Shown: in pieces, positions 33,401-42,539 of the stretch
Layout: the number at the start of each line of letters is the position of its first letter
How positions within the stretch are numbered: the first letter of the stretch is position 1
Assembly (NCBI RefSeq): GCF_023503965.1
Contig: NZ_CP097298.1
Span: 248,001-312,000, forward strand
Source: Brevundimonas albigilva
GTDB lineage: Bacteria; Pseudomonadota; Alphaproteobacteria; Caulobacterales; Caulobacteraceae
Length of the DNA stretch: 64,000 nucleotides
Reading direction: 5' to 3'
Position numbers and translations under genes: made by a program
The notes under the pieces: generated by a model
Databases searched by the model: none
Seen by the model: the letters and a program-made list of their open reading frames with translations, nothing else
What the model was told of the DNA's origin: nothing

Positions 33401-33436
33401 TTAATCAATCCCTAATCGTTAACGACGGCGTTAACG
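33401..33436. promoter_or_regulatory. Cluster of CtrA-like TTAA sites between the SLT gene and tonB
   Basis: TTAATCAATCCCTAA (TTAA-N7-CTAA, one mismatch) at 33401-33415, then GTTAAC at 33418-33423 and GTTAACG at 33430-33436, in a 171-base divergent promoter region. Spacing between the last two TTAA units is eight rather than seven. Confidence 0.45.
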
Positions 33437-33545
33437 GCTTAGCCTTTGGTCGGCCGGCCGCCTTCCGCCCCAAACCCGCCACAAGTCGCGCGCTCAACTC
33501 TGACTTGCGGGCGCTGCGGGGGCGGCGAGAGCGGGAGTTGACGTC

Positions 33546-34289
33546 ATGATGATACGCGCCGCCGGGGGTCCCGGCCTGATCAGTCCGATCGATTTCGGCG
33601 AACAGAGAAAACCCTTGCCGGGCTGGATGTGGGGCGCGATCGGCGTCTCGGTCGCCCTTCACGTGGGCGTGGCGATCGCCCTGTACAATCAGCGGTTCGA
33701 GATCGCCGCCCCGCCGATCCAGACGACGCCGCCGACCACCACCATCACCCTGGCCCCGCCGCCCCGTCCCGTGCTTCCGCCCCAGGTGGAAAGCCCGACG
33801 CCCCCGGCCCCGCCGACGCCCGTGCACAGGCCGCTGGCCATTGCGCCGACGGACTTGGTGTCGCCGTTCGTCCCGCCCGAAACGCCCGTGGCGACCGGCG
33901 CTCCCTCCCAGGCCGTGATCGTCAGCAGCGCGGTCAACGGCGTCGAGGGCGGCGCCGGCGCGGCGACGACCCAGCCGCCTCGCGCGCCCTCGGTCATCAA
34001 CGACCCGACCTGGGCGGCCCGGCCCTCGGCCGCCCAGATGGCGCGGGCCTATCCCCAGCGCGCCATCGAACGCGGCGTCTCGGGCGCGGCCAGCCTGAGC
34101 TGCGTGGTGCGGGTGGACGGGGGCCTGACCGGGTGCCGGGTCGCCGGCGAGACGCCCGGCGGACTGGGCTTCGGCCGCGCGGCCCTGGGCCTGTCGCGCG
34201 ACTTTCGCATGAACCCGCGCACGGTCGACGGCCGGCCGGTGGACGGCGCGACGGTCAACTTCACCGTCCGCTTCGCGATGGGCGACTAG
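33546..34289 (+). CDS. Energy transducer TonB
   Basis: Couples inner-membrane proton-motive force to TonB-dependent outer-membrane receptors. The 247-residue protein has one membrane segment ([20 protein letters not shown], about 28-47), a proline-rich periplasmic stretch (about 57-110) and a C-terminal TonB domain with [21 protein letters not shown] and [16 protein letters not shown]. No exbB/exbD is adjacent. The start at 33546 follows GGGAG by about six bases. Confidence 0.88.
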   Translation: MMIRAAGGPGLISPIDFGEQRKPLPGWMWGAIGVSVALHVGVAIALYNQRFEIAAPPIQTTPPTTTITLAPPPRPVLPPQVESPTPPAPPTPVHRPLAIAPTDLVSPFVPPETPVATGAPSQAVIVSSAVNGVEGGAGAATTQPPRAPSVINDPTWAARPSAAQMARAYPQRAIERGVSGAASLSCVVRVDGGLTGCRVAGETPGGLGFGRAALGLSRDFRMNPRTVDGRPVDGATVNFTVRFAMGD

Positions 34290-35296
34290 AACCGTCCGGG
34301 ATCGAGGGCGGCGGCGTGTTCCGACGCCTGGCCCTCGATCGCATCGGCGACGACCCCGGCGACCAGGGGCCCCAGCAGCCAGCCGTTGCGGCGCGGCGCC
34401 AGGGCCAGGAACAGGCCGTCCGCGCCCGGTACGGCGCCGGCCAGGGGAAGTCCGTCCGGCGACGCCCCTCGCACGCCCGCGCCCCAAGCGACCTCGGCGG
34501 AGTCCAGCGGTCGGCCCAGCACGCGCTCGGCCGCCTCGACAAGCCGCTGCGCCGAGGCCGGATCGGCGTCGAGATCGCGGCGTCCTGGCTCCATCGTGGC
34601 GCCGACGACGGCGCCGGCCCATCGGCGCGACATAGGCGCCCGGGCCCCGCACGACATGAGCGACCGGTCGGGATCGAAGACGGCCGATCTGGCCCTTGAT
34701 CGGCTGGATCAGGTCGGCGAGGCGCTGGGCTTCGGGCGGGGCGCCGGGGATGGCGGGGCCGGCCCCCGTCGCCAGGACGACGGCCGCCGCCTCAAGCGTC
34801 ATTCCGTCCAGGCGCAGTCGCCAGGCCGACGGCGTCGTCTCCAGACGCAGGACCTCGCCGTTCACGACCGCAGCGCCCAGGGCGGACCGCAGCGCCGCCA
34901 AGGCCTGCTCCGGCTCGACCTGCAGATCCTCGTCGGTGACCAGCGTGTCGCCGTCGCGGCGCGCCGCGAAACCCAGCGCCGCCATGCGTTCCGCCAGTTC
35001 CCCGGCCTGCGGCCCCGCCATTCCGCCGGTCGGGCGTTGAGGGAAATCCCCGCCGCCTGGGCGAACGCCGGCCACAGGTCCCGACCGGCCCGGAACAGCG
35101 CCGCCTGTTCCGGCGCGGCCTGATCTATGGCGGCCTCCATCGCCGGCGCGATCATGCCCGCGGCGACGGACGAGGCGTTGGCGCCGCCGGGATCGATCAC
35201 CCGCACGGCATGGCCCCGTCGGCTCAGTTCGAAGGCGGCGCACAGGCCCAGCACGCCTGCGCCGATGATCGCGATGGGAGGAGAGGTCGTCGTCAC
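34286..35296 (-). CDS. FAD-dependent amine oxidase, ThiO/DAO-like, two frameshifts
   Basis: Flavin oxidase of the D-amino-acid/glycine oxidase family. The FAD-binding motif [19 protein letters not shown] starts the protein (GTG 35296). The middle, in a second frame, has [21 protein letters not shown] and [12 protein letters not shown]. The end, in a third frame, has [12 protein letters not shown] and [32 protein letters not shown], the conserved C-terminal flavin site. Breaks are near 35028-35036 (one base lost) and 34615-34625 (two bases lost or one gained). The repaired protein is about 337 residues. Substrate unknown; no thiamine genes are nearby. Confidence 0.72.
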
Positions 35297-35382
35297 CCGC
35301 CCCAAATCGACCTCCGGTCCGGGGAATGCAAGCCGACAGATCGCCCAAGCCAGGCGGTTCTCGACGCGCTATCAGTCGGGGC

Positions 35383-36018
35383 ATGAACACCCTGGACGCC
35401 ATCGCCGCCCTGCCCGACGGCGCGATCACCTCGCCCGCGGCCCGTCGCAACGCCGACGCCATTCTGGGCGTCCTGCGCGCCCACCTGCCGGCGCGGGGTT
35501 CAGTGTTGGAGATCGCCTCGGGCTCCGGCGAGCATGCGACGGTCTTCGCCTCGGCCCTGCCGGGTCTCGACTGGAAGCCCAGCGACCCCAGCGCCGAGGC
35601 CAGGGCCAGCATCTCGGCCTGGAGGGCGCAGGCCGGCGCATCGTCCCTTGGCGCGCCCTTGGCGCTGGACGCATCCGACGAGGCGACCTGGCCCGACCAG
35701 ACGTACGACGCCGTCTTTTGCGCGAACATGACGCACATCAGCCCCTGGTCGGCGACCGAGGGGCTGATGCGACTGGCGGGCGCCCGACTGCGTCGGCCGG
35801 GCGGCCTGCTGGTGTTGTACGGCCCCTACCGCGAGGCCGATCACCCGCTCGCGGCGTCCAACCAGGCCTTCGACGACAGCCTGAGAGCCCGGGACCCGGC
35901 CTGGGGCCTGCGCGACCGCGAAGCGGTGCAGGCCCTGGCCCGAACGCACGACCTCGCGGCCACGCGCCGCGTCCAGATGCCGGCCAACAACCTGATGCTG
36001 CTGTTCCGGCGCCTCTAG
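35383..36018 (+). CDS. DUF938 family SAM-dependent methyltransferase
   Basis: A 211-residue class I methyltransferase-like protein. It has SPAARRNADAILGVL at the N-terminus and the SAM motif VLEIASGSGEHATVFA, followed by FCANMTHISPWSATEGLM and LLVLYGPYREA, all typical of DUF938. The substrate is unknown. ATG 35383 follows a GGGG stretch. It is divergent from the ThiO-like gene. Confidence 0.82.
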   Translation: MNTLDAIAALPDGAITSPAARRNADAILGVLRAHLPARGSVLEIASGSGEHATVFASALPGLDWKPSDPSAEARASISAWRAQAGASSLGAPLALDASDEATWPDQTYDAVFCANMTHISPWSATEGLMRLAGARLRRPGGLLVLYGPYREADHPLAASNQAFDDSLRARDPAWGLRDREAVQALARTHDLAATRRVQMPANNLMLLFRRL

Positions 36019-36019
36019 G

Positions 36020-36511
36020 TCAGGAAATGCCGCCGACAGCCGGCGTCAGGGCGGCGCGATCGCTCATTTCCACCACGTCGCCGTCGCGGAACACCGCCGC
36101 CGGCGCGTCGGCGGGCACGCCGAAACGTTCGGCCGCCAGCGCCACGCCGTCGGCGAAGGCGATGACGGGCACCGAATTGGCGCGCGCCAGGTCGATCAGC
36201 GAGCGCACGGCGGCCAGTCCGGCCTCGTCCGCGGCGCCGCCCGGCACGACCAGGCCCTTGACCCGCCCGTCGGCGATGTCCTCGGCCGTGGCGGTGGCCA
36301 GGACGGTCACGCCGCCGGCCGACAGGCTGGCGTCGCCGGTGGAGATGGGGGCCAGACCGACGCCTTCGGCCCGAAGCGCCCCCTCCACGTCGCCCAGTTC
36401 GCCGAAGTCCATGCCGCGCCGCATCACCAGGCCCATGCGAAGACGGGTGGGAACCGGACGGTTATAGCCATTGCGACGGGGAGCGGCGGAAGATTTGCGT
36501 TGAGCGTACAA
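36020..36511 (-). CDS. DJ-1/PfpI-like protein without the usual cysteine
   Basis: A 163-residue protein resembling the DJ-1/PfpI fold: KGLVVPGGAADEAGLAAVRSLIDLARA and VPVIAFADGVALAAERFG. The nucleophile position, normally Cys, reads Asp (AFADG), so hydrolase or deglycase chemistry of the usual kind is unlikely. TTG 36511 is chosen as start because GAAGGAG lies five bases before it; the first ATG in frame with good context is much further in. Function unknown. Confidence 0.5.
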   Translation of the reverse strand: MYAQRKSSAAPRRNGYNRPVPTRLRMGLVMRRGMDFGELGDVEGALRAEGVGLAPISTGDASLSAGGVTVLATATAEDIADGRVKGLVVPGGAADEAGLAAVRSLIDLARANSVPVIAFADGVALAAERFGVPADAPAAVFRDGDVVEMSDRAALTPAVGGIS

Positions 36512-36785
36512 GACGTCTCCTTCGAGGGTTTCAATAAAGAATCTCGCTCGACGCCCTGCGGCGACGAACCACGAACACATCGGGCCAGAAAACGGACAAT
36601 CGACGAGATCGACGATCGTCGGCTCGCACTCTGGCTCATTTGTGGAATGGCGACAGATATAGTCTGAATCCGAGCCAATTCAACCTGGCGCGGCGCGGAT
36701 GTCCCCATCGTGATCCTGACGCCGCCATCGCGCTTGCCGCCAGGTCGGGCCCGACCTAGACAGGCCGAGGCATGGACGGACGCTG
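36512..36785. other. Divergent intergenic region, no gene seen
   Basis: A 274-base, relatively AT-rich gap between divergent genes. It holds a perfect 12-base palindrome CGACGATCGTCG (36610-36621) flanked by GAG/CTC. No RNA gene or open frame is convincing. Confidence 0.5.
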
Positions 36786-37540
36786 ATGGCCTTTACCCGA
36801 ACCTATGACGGCGACGCCCCGGTGCGGGTGAACAAGTGGCTGGGCCAGACCGGCGTCTGCTCGCGTCGCGAGGCGGAAGGCCTGATCGCGGACGGCCTGG
36901 TGACCATCGACGGCGAGGTCGTCGCCGACGCCGGCCGCAAGATCGCGCCGGGCCAGACCCTGATCCTGAACGACCGGGCCGAGGCGGCGCTGGCGGCGGG
37001 GGTCACGATCCTGCTCAACAAGCCGGTCGGCTATGTCTCGGGTCAGCCCGAACCGGGCAAGACGCCCGCGGTGCGCCTGCTGACCCCGGCCAACCGCATG
37101 GGAGACGGCGCCGCGCCGGCGCGCGACGCCTCGCTGCCCCCCATCGGCCGCCTGGACGAGGATTGCGCGGCCTGCTGCTGCTGTCCTCGGACGGGGTCGT
37201 GGCCAAGGCGGTGATCGGCCCCCAGTCCGATCTGGACAAGGAGTATCTGGTCGTCGTCGACGGCGCCGTGACCGAGGCTCGGCTGTCCCGGCTTCGCCAC
37301 GGCCTTGAACTGGACGGCCGCCAGTTGAAGCCCGCCCGCGTCACCCAGGTTCAGGGCCAACAGCTGCGCTTCGTCCTCAAGGAAGGCCGCAACCGCCAGA
37401 TCCGCCGCATGTGCGACCTTGTCGGCCTGGAAGTCGTGGACCTTCAGCGCGTCCGCATCGGCCCCTTGCGGCTCTCCGACCTCCCCGAAGGCCGCTGGCG
37501 CCACCTGACGGCTGACGAACGCAAGGGACTGGTGAGTTAA
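36786..37540 (+). CDS. Pseudouridine synthase (RsuA/RluE/RluF family), one frameshift
   Basis: Modifies uridines in ribosomal RNA. An N-terminal S4 domain (VRVNKWLGQTGVCSRREAEGLI) precedes the catalytic domain with the aspartate in IGRLDEDLRGLLLLSSDG and EGRNRQIRRMCDLVGLEV. The ATG at 36786 starts the S4 domain. One base is lost near 37163 (GAT[C]TG); repair gives 251 residues. It resembles the RluF/RluB side of the family; the exact target site cannot be read. Confidence 0.88.
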
Positions 37541-38283
37541 GTCAGGAACCGATCGATAGCCCTGCTCAAGTGGTTTCGGTCCATGACATGACCGCCGCCG
37601 TGTTCGGCCAATTCGACATCGAAACCCTGAGCTTTCAGATCATCTGCCATTTGAACGACGTTGACGAGGCCCGACACCTCATCTCGACGGCCTATGGATA
37701 TGAAATAGCGCGACGCACCTACTGTTGTGGGGGTGCGAAATCGAAGCGGTTCCATCGCTATGACGTCGCTGAAAAGATCTCCGTTCGCCAAACCCAAAGA
37801 CAGGGCGTAGGAAGCGCCGTCTGACATCCCCAAAACCGCGATCCGCGCCGGATCGACGGCAAGTCGATCAAAAGCCGTCTGCAGGCTCAGGTCGATGAAG
37901 GCCGCATCTAGCCCAACCGGACCATGACGCAGCCGCCAGCTGTCGCCGCGAGCGGTGGGCGCGAGAACCGCGAAGCCGCGGCGACGCGCCAGGGCTCGCA
38001 ACGGCTCGATCATGTCCAAGCCGACTTGCCCGGCCCCATGTAGCGCCAGGATCAGCGGCGTCACTGCCGCCGGGTCACGGTTTTCGGAGGCGAACAGCAC
38101 AGCATCGCGCCGATCCAGATGCAGATTTTCCGTCCCACCGCCGAAGGGCAGACTGTGGGCGCCAGGCCGCGCCATCAATCGAGCGTCGGCGTAAACGGCC
38201 GCGCCGGCCCGGCTTGCGACCGGAAGGCTCAGGACCGCCGCGGCGCCGGTTACGACAACGGAACGGCGTGTGACGGACGTCAT
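37537..38283 (-). CDS. Alpha/beta hydrolase, phospholipase/carboxylesterase-like, exported
   Basis: A 248-residue hydrolase. The N-terminus TRRSVVVTGAAAVLSLPVASRAGA looks like a Tat-type signal peptide. The nucleophile elbow is GMSDGASYAL, the oxyanion region LILALHGAGQVG, and a late histidine is in EHGGGHVMD, giving a plausible Ser-Asp-His triad. The start (ATG 38283) overlaps the stop of the ATP12 gene by 4 bases. The two genes overlap in translation but have no obvious functional link. Confidence 0.75.
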   Translation of the reverse strand: MTSVTRRSVVVTGAAAVLSLPVASRAGAAVYADARLMARPGAHSLPFGGGTENLHLDRRDAVLFASENRDPAAVTPLILALHGAGQVGLDMIEPLRALARRRGFAVLAPTARGDSWRLRHGPVGLDAAFIDLSLQTAFDRLAVDPARIAVLGMSDGASYALSLGLANGDLFSDVIAMEPLRFRTPTTVGASRYFISIGRRDEVSGLVNVVQMADDLKAQGFDVELAEHGGGHVMDRNHLSRAIDRFLT

Positions 38284-39031
38284 TCGGCCAAGCCTCTGAA
38301 CCAACGCTCAAGAACCCCCGCCTCGCGCCTCATCGTTTCCGCGCGCTCCGCCGCCTCGGCGTCCACACCCCACTGCGCCTCTTGAAACGCGCTCTCTAAT
38401 CGGGACAGGTCAAACGCCTCTTCTCCGCTAAGCGCGCCTTCAAGCAAAGCCAGAGCGAGCACAGTCGAGCCGAACAGGGTCGTCGCCGTCGCCAGTCCGG
38501 TAAGCTGAAAGTCGTCCAACGAAAGGGCCAGAGTGCGAACCCTATCAAGGGAGACTTGAGGTTGCGCGTGATGTAAAACGCCGATCACCGGTCGGAGGTC
38601 TATGCCAAGTTCCTGTTGGCCCAGGCGCGCCAAGGCGTCCATTTCTCGATTTGTCGCCGCTGTAACGCGCCTTCACCCAGGTAGCAGATCGCATCGGAAC
38701 CGGCATACGCGGCGATCTCATCGGCGACTGCCTCTCTAACAGACCCGATATGGTCGATGGCTGTTGACGCCAGCCTTGTCGCAGGCATCGACGTCGCATC
38801 AACGATCTGCTCTTGGGCGGCCCATTCCTGGGCTATAATCTGGGCGACGGCGCGCGTCGGCGCTATCAACGGATTCTTGGCGGGCGTCTTGGGCGTGTGG
38901 CCATCCAGTTGCACGGCCCACCGATCGCCATCAGGAGTAACCTGCACGTCCTTCCAGAAGCGCCGCACCTGCTCCTTGGAGATTTCGACATAGCCTCGGT
39001 GCGCAGCCGACGTAACTGGAGTTTCCGACAT
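38280..39031 (-). CDS. ATP12-family F1-ATPase assembly chaperone, one frameshift
   Basis: Assists assembly of the F1 alpha subunit, as mitochondrial Atp12 does. The N-terminal part has RFWKDVQVTPDGDRWAVQLDGHTPKTPAKNPL (split motif) and IAQEWAAQEQIVDATSMPATRL; the C-terminal part has LRPVIGVLHHAQPQ and LSGEEAFDLSRLESAFQEAQWG. One base is lost near 38611 (NR | LGIDLRP); repair gives 250 residues. The operon continues into the hydrolase gene. Codon use in this stretch (37.5-40.5 kb) seems less GC-rich than the neighbours. Confidence 0.85.
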
Positions 39032-39069
39032 CAGGCCATTATCAGCTCGATCTGAACGCGAGGAAAGCT

Positions 39070-40541
39070 TTACGTCGGTGCGACATCAAATGCGATCGTC
39101 ATGCGGTGATCGTCGCCTGAAAATGGCATCGTGCCATGCCACATGTAAGAGGGAAACAGCACCAGCCGGCCTTCTGACGGCTCGACGTAGCGCTCAGCGG
39201 CCAGCCCACCGCCGGTCGGCGTTCCGGGCTCGCCGAACTTGATCCAGCCCTCGTGGCCGCCCGCCTTCGCCGCCTTCGGCAGTTGGATGTAGCAGGCCGA
39301 AGACAGCCAGCCGCGCGGATGGACGTGATTGGCGTGAAAGCCGTTAGAGCGCAGGCGAACGGACCAACATCCCTCGATGCGATAGTCGCCCGTGTTGCGC
39401 GCTCGCAAGGGATCGGCTCCGCAGCCGATGGCGGTCATGTAGCGCCGGATAGGGCCGTCGATCGCCTTAAAGAAAGTCCGGATGACAGGATCCTCGCTGC
39501 GGGTCAGAGATGCCGTAGTCTGCGAACCGCCCCGCAAGGACTGTCCCACTGGATGGGTCCTTAGGACGTGCAGGCGCTCGAGGGCCTCAGCCAGATCCCT
39601 CAAATAGGCGGCAGGTCGGGCCAACCCGGCGGCGTGTCTATAAGCGTTGGCTGTACAAACGCGTCGTAGTCGTAAAGGGCGTTGTATCGCGGATCCCCCA
39701 TCATGCGCCAGGCCGTGGCCTGCAGAGCGATGGCCAACTGGTCGTTGGGAGAGGCGCGACGCATCGCCTCGATCTCAACGATAGCCTCGCGCGGCCTTGC
39801 GAGCGCGAGCAGGCATTCCGCCAGGCCCAGCCGGACCGGAGCAGCCTCCGGCGCCGCAGACGCGACCCGCTGCACATGGCGTAAGGCCCGATCGGGATCG
39901 TCCGACAGTATCAGTTGCGCTGCCGTAAGTTCGCCAACCGGATCAAGCGGGCCGGCTGTCAGGGTGTCGTATCCAGCCCGCGCTTGGCCCGCATATTGGA
40001 GAAGGCGCGCTTTTCGAACACGCAGTTCGACGTCACGCGGATGATTCGTGATGGCGATATCCAGCGCGTGGGTCGCAAGGGCCGGGTCCTCGGTTTTCAT
40101 CCAAAGAAGCTGCGCCAAATCCGCCAAGGCCTCGGCATAGTTCGCCCGTCGCTTCACCGCCGCCCTGTAAGCGTCCTCGGCCTCTTCGAAGCGGTTCTGT
40201 CCCTGCAACGCCCTTGCTAGAACCACCCAGGTTTCCGGCGCGTCGCCGATTTCCAACGCCGACCGCGCCAACCGTTCGGATTCAGCTTTTCGATCCAAGT
40301 CGCCATAGAGTGAAGCCAGGTTGTGCCGCGCGGATACGCTATTCGGATTGGCCTTGAGTGCTCGTTCGGCCAATTCGACCGCCGCGTCCAACTGGCCCAG
40401 GCGCTTCAAGGCGTCGGCATGATAGGCGAGAGAGAGGTAACCGGCGTCCTTGCTTTGCGTCAGGGGCGCCAGAACGGCTGCGGCTTCCTGCGGTCGGCCC
40501 TGAGCGATGAACGCCTTGGCCGCCTCCACCGGCTGCGTCAT
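39070..40541 (-). CDS. TPR protein fused to a 2-oxoglutarate/Fe(II) oxygenase domain, one frameshift
   Basis: The N-terminal 310 residues are tetratricopeptide-like repeats (for example AVELAERALKANPNSVSARHNLASLYGD and FEEAEDAYRAAVKRRANYAEA). The C-terminal 185 residues form a putative 2OG-Fe(II) dioxygenase with HANHVHPRGWLSSACYIQLP (Fe ligands) and LFPSYMWHGTMPFSGDDHRMTIAFD (third His, 2OG Arg). One base lost at 39608-39612 splits them; repair reads DLxAYLRDLAEALERLHVL and gives 490 residues. It may hydroxylate a protein partner held by the repeats; that is inference. The start overlaps the RluA-type gene by 4 bases. Confidence 0.78.
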
Positions 40542-41557
40542 CTCATCCTCCTCACGCCCGCGAACGGGTCGTCTTCGGCCTCGTCCTCGCTGAAGCCGAA
40601 GTGGGCGAAGCCGGCCTTCATCTCGGGGCTCAGGGGGGCCGTGACCTGCAGGACGCCGCCGGACGGGTGGTCCAGCTCGATGCTTCGCGCGTGCAGTTGC
40701 AGCTTCAACCCGCCCGACAGTTCGCGCGACGCCTCGTCACCGTATTTCGGATCGCCCAGGATCGGGTGGCCGATGCCGGCCATGTGCGCGCGCAGTTGGT
40801 GGGTGCGGCCGGTGAAGGGTCTCAGCGCCATCCACGAGGCGCGGTGCGCCGCCCGGCTGATGGTGGCGAAGGCCGTCTCGGCGGGTTCCGCCTTAGGATC
40901 CTTGCGATCGGCCGGCCGCATCATCTCGAAGTCGTTGATGCCGGTCTTCTTCAGCGGCATGTCGATCTGGCCCGAATAGGGCTTGGGATTGCCGATGACG
41001 ATGGCCCAATAGGTCTTCTTGGCCTGACGCCGCGCAAAGGCCCCGGCCAGCCGCTTGGCCGCCTCGGGTCCCTTGCCCAGCAGCAGCACGCCCGAGGTGT
41101 CGCGGTCCAGCCGATGCACCAGGCGCGGGCGGTCCAGCCCCTCGCCCCAGGCGGACAGCAGGCGGTCGACATGGCGGCTGGTCTTGGTGCCGCCCTGCAC
41201 GGCCAGGCCGTGCGGCTTGTTCAGGGCGATGACCACGTCGTCCTCGTACAGGACCAGCGACTTGGCGAAGGCCACGTCCTTGTCGGACAGGGCGTGCGGA
41301 TCGCCCGCCTGGCGCGAGGTGTCGTCCGGGATGGGCGGCACGCGCACCGCAGCGCCGGCGGTCAGCCGCGCCTCGGGCTTGATCCGTCCGCCGTCGACGC
41401 GGATCTGGCCGCTGCGGGCCATCTTCTGCACCTGGATGTTGGACAGATGCGGCCATCGCCGACGGAACCAGCGATCCAGCCGGATGCCGTCCTCGTCCTC
41501 GGCGACGTAAACGGTCTGGACTTCGCGCTTCGGCGCGGCGGCGGCGGGGTCGCTCAC
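40538..41557 (-). CDS. RluC/RluD-type pseudouridine synthase
   Basis: Large-subunit rRNA pseudouridine synthase, 339 residues. An N-terminal S4 domain (IRLDRWFRRRWPHLSNIQVQ) is followed by ALNKPHGLAVQGGTKT, the catalytic Asp in LVHRLDRDTSGVLLLGK and RTHQLRAHMAGIGHPILGD. GTG 41557 is the start because it overlaps the crcB stop (GTGA). It is most like RluC; position specificity is not certain. Confidence 0.9.
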   Translation of the reverse strand: MSDPAAAAPKREVQTVYVAEDEDGIRLDRWFRRRWPHLSNIQVQKMARSGQIRVDGGRIKPEARLTAGAAVRVPPIPDDTSRQAGDPHALSDKDVAFAKSLVLYEDDVVIALNKPHGLAVQGGTKTSRHVDRLLSAWGEGLDRPRLVHRLDRDTSGVLLLGKGPEAAKRLAGAFARRQAKKTYWAIVIGNPKPYSGQIDMPLKKTGINDFEMMRPADRKDPKAEPAETAFATISRAAHRASWMALRPFTGRTHQLRAHMAGIGHPILGDPKYGDEASRELSGGLKLQLHARSIELDHPSGGVLQVTAPLSPEMKAGFAHFGFSEDEAEDDPFAGVRRMR

Positions 41558-41952
41558 AGCACCGCTCCGAACGCGCGCCTGGCGATCGTCAGCCCGACGA
41601 ACAGCGCCGCCATCGCCGCGATCACGGACAGGCCGACATAGGCGGCCGCCAGCCCCATCTGACGCCGCTCGATCATCAGGACCGCCTCCAGCGAATAGGA
41701 GGAGAAGGTGGTGAACCCGCCCAGCACCCCCACCGCTGCGAACAGGCGAACGGCCTCCTGCTGGGCGCCGCCGCGCAGCGCCAGCCAGCCCACGAGCAGG
41801 CCCATGCATAGGCCGCCGACGATATTGGCCAGGAAGGTGCCCCAGGGCCAGGCGGCGTTGGGCGCCAGCCGCCCGACCGCCAGGCCCAGCCCATATCGGG
41901 CCATGGCCCCCAGTCCGCCGCCGGCGGCGACTATCAGCAAACGTGCGATCAT
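41554..41952 (-). CDS. crcB: Fluoride channel CrcB/Fluc
   Basis: Dimeric fluoride exporter, 132 residues with four membrane segments. The signature GGGLGAMARYGLGL, PWGTFLANIVGGLCMG (the pore Asn) and GVLGGFTTFSSYSLEAV (the TM3 break and Phe box) are all present. No fluoride riboswitch is visible; only 45 bases separate it from the upstream lipoprotein gene. Confidence 0.93.
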   Translation of the reverse strand: MIARLLIVAAGGGLGAMARYGLGLAVGRLAPNAAWPWGTFLANIVGGLCMGLLVGWLALRGGAQQEAVRLFAAVGVLGGFTTFSSYSLEAVLMIERRQMGLAAAYVGLSVIAAMAALFVGLTIARRAFGAVL

Positions 41953-41997
41953 GGCCGGCTTATACGACGTTCCCGCCGCCTCGCCAGTCCGACGGCG

Positions 41998-42486
41998 TCA
42001 GCGAGGAATGGAGGCCTGTATCGAACGGGCGTCATAGACGCTGGGGCGATCCGGCTTGGTCCCACGGCCCAGCACCACTTCCAAGGTGGTGGAGGTCGGC
42101 TGCGGCCCGCTGAGGTTCAGGCCCACCCCCACGCCGACGCCCGACGCCGAATAGCCGCCATACCGGCTGCTGCCGCCGCCGATGGAGACGCTGGGGCGCA
42201 CGCCCCCTGCGCCGCCCGGCCGTCCGTCCGTCCACGCCTGCACCACTTCGAACCAGTCGTATCCTTCCTGGGTCGTCAGGTCGGCCGCGCGCAGCAGGGC
42301 GAAATCGGCGACGGGACCGGGCGCCCCGACCCCGTTGTAGGTCACGCGATAGCGGTTGGTCTCGATCCGTTGCTCGGAAAAGCCCTGGCCGCCCGGTCCC
42401 TGCTGGGCGCCGTAGGGCGCGAGGCTGGCGCAGGCGGACAGCGCCAGGGCGGAACCGACGAGACCCAGAATGACGAAGCGCTTCAT
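41998..42486 (-). CDS. Lipoprotein of unknown function (CC0125/CC1285-like)
   Basis: A 162-residue predicted lipoprotein; lipobox LSAC at about residue 18. ATG 42486 is chosen because AAGGAG precedes it by nine bases. The mature part has NRYRVTYNGVG and FALLRAADLTTQEGYDWFEVVQ, a pattern found in a family of Caulobacterales lipoproteins that report on Tyr-Asn-Gly near the N-terminus, then a Gly/Ser-rich region and LEVVLGRG at the end. Function unknown. Confidence 0.7.
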   Translation of the reverse strand: MKRFVILGLVGSALALSACASLAPYGAQQGPGGQGFSEQRIETNRYRVTYNGVGAPGPVADFALLRAADLTTQEGYDWFEVVQAWTDGRPGGAGGVRPSVSIGGGSSRYGGYSASGVGVGVGLNLSGPQPTSTTLEVVLGRGTKPDRPSVYDARSIQASIPR

Positions 42487-42539
42487 GACGATGTTCTCCT
42501 TCATCCCAATAGCGTCGTGCCGCGCCGCTCGTTCCCGCG

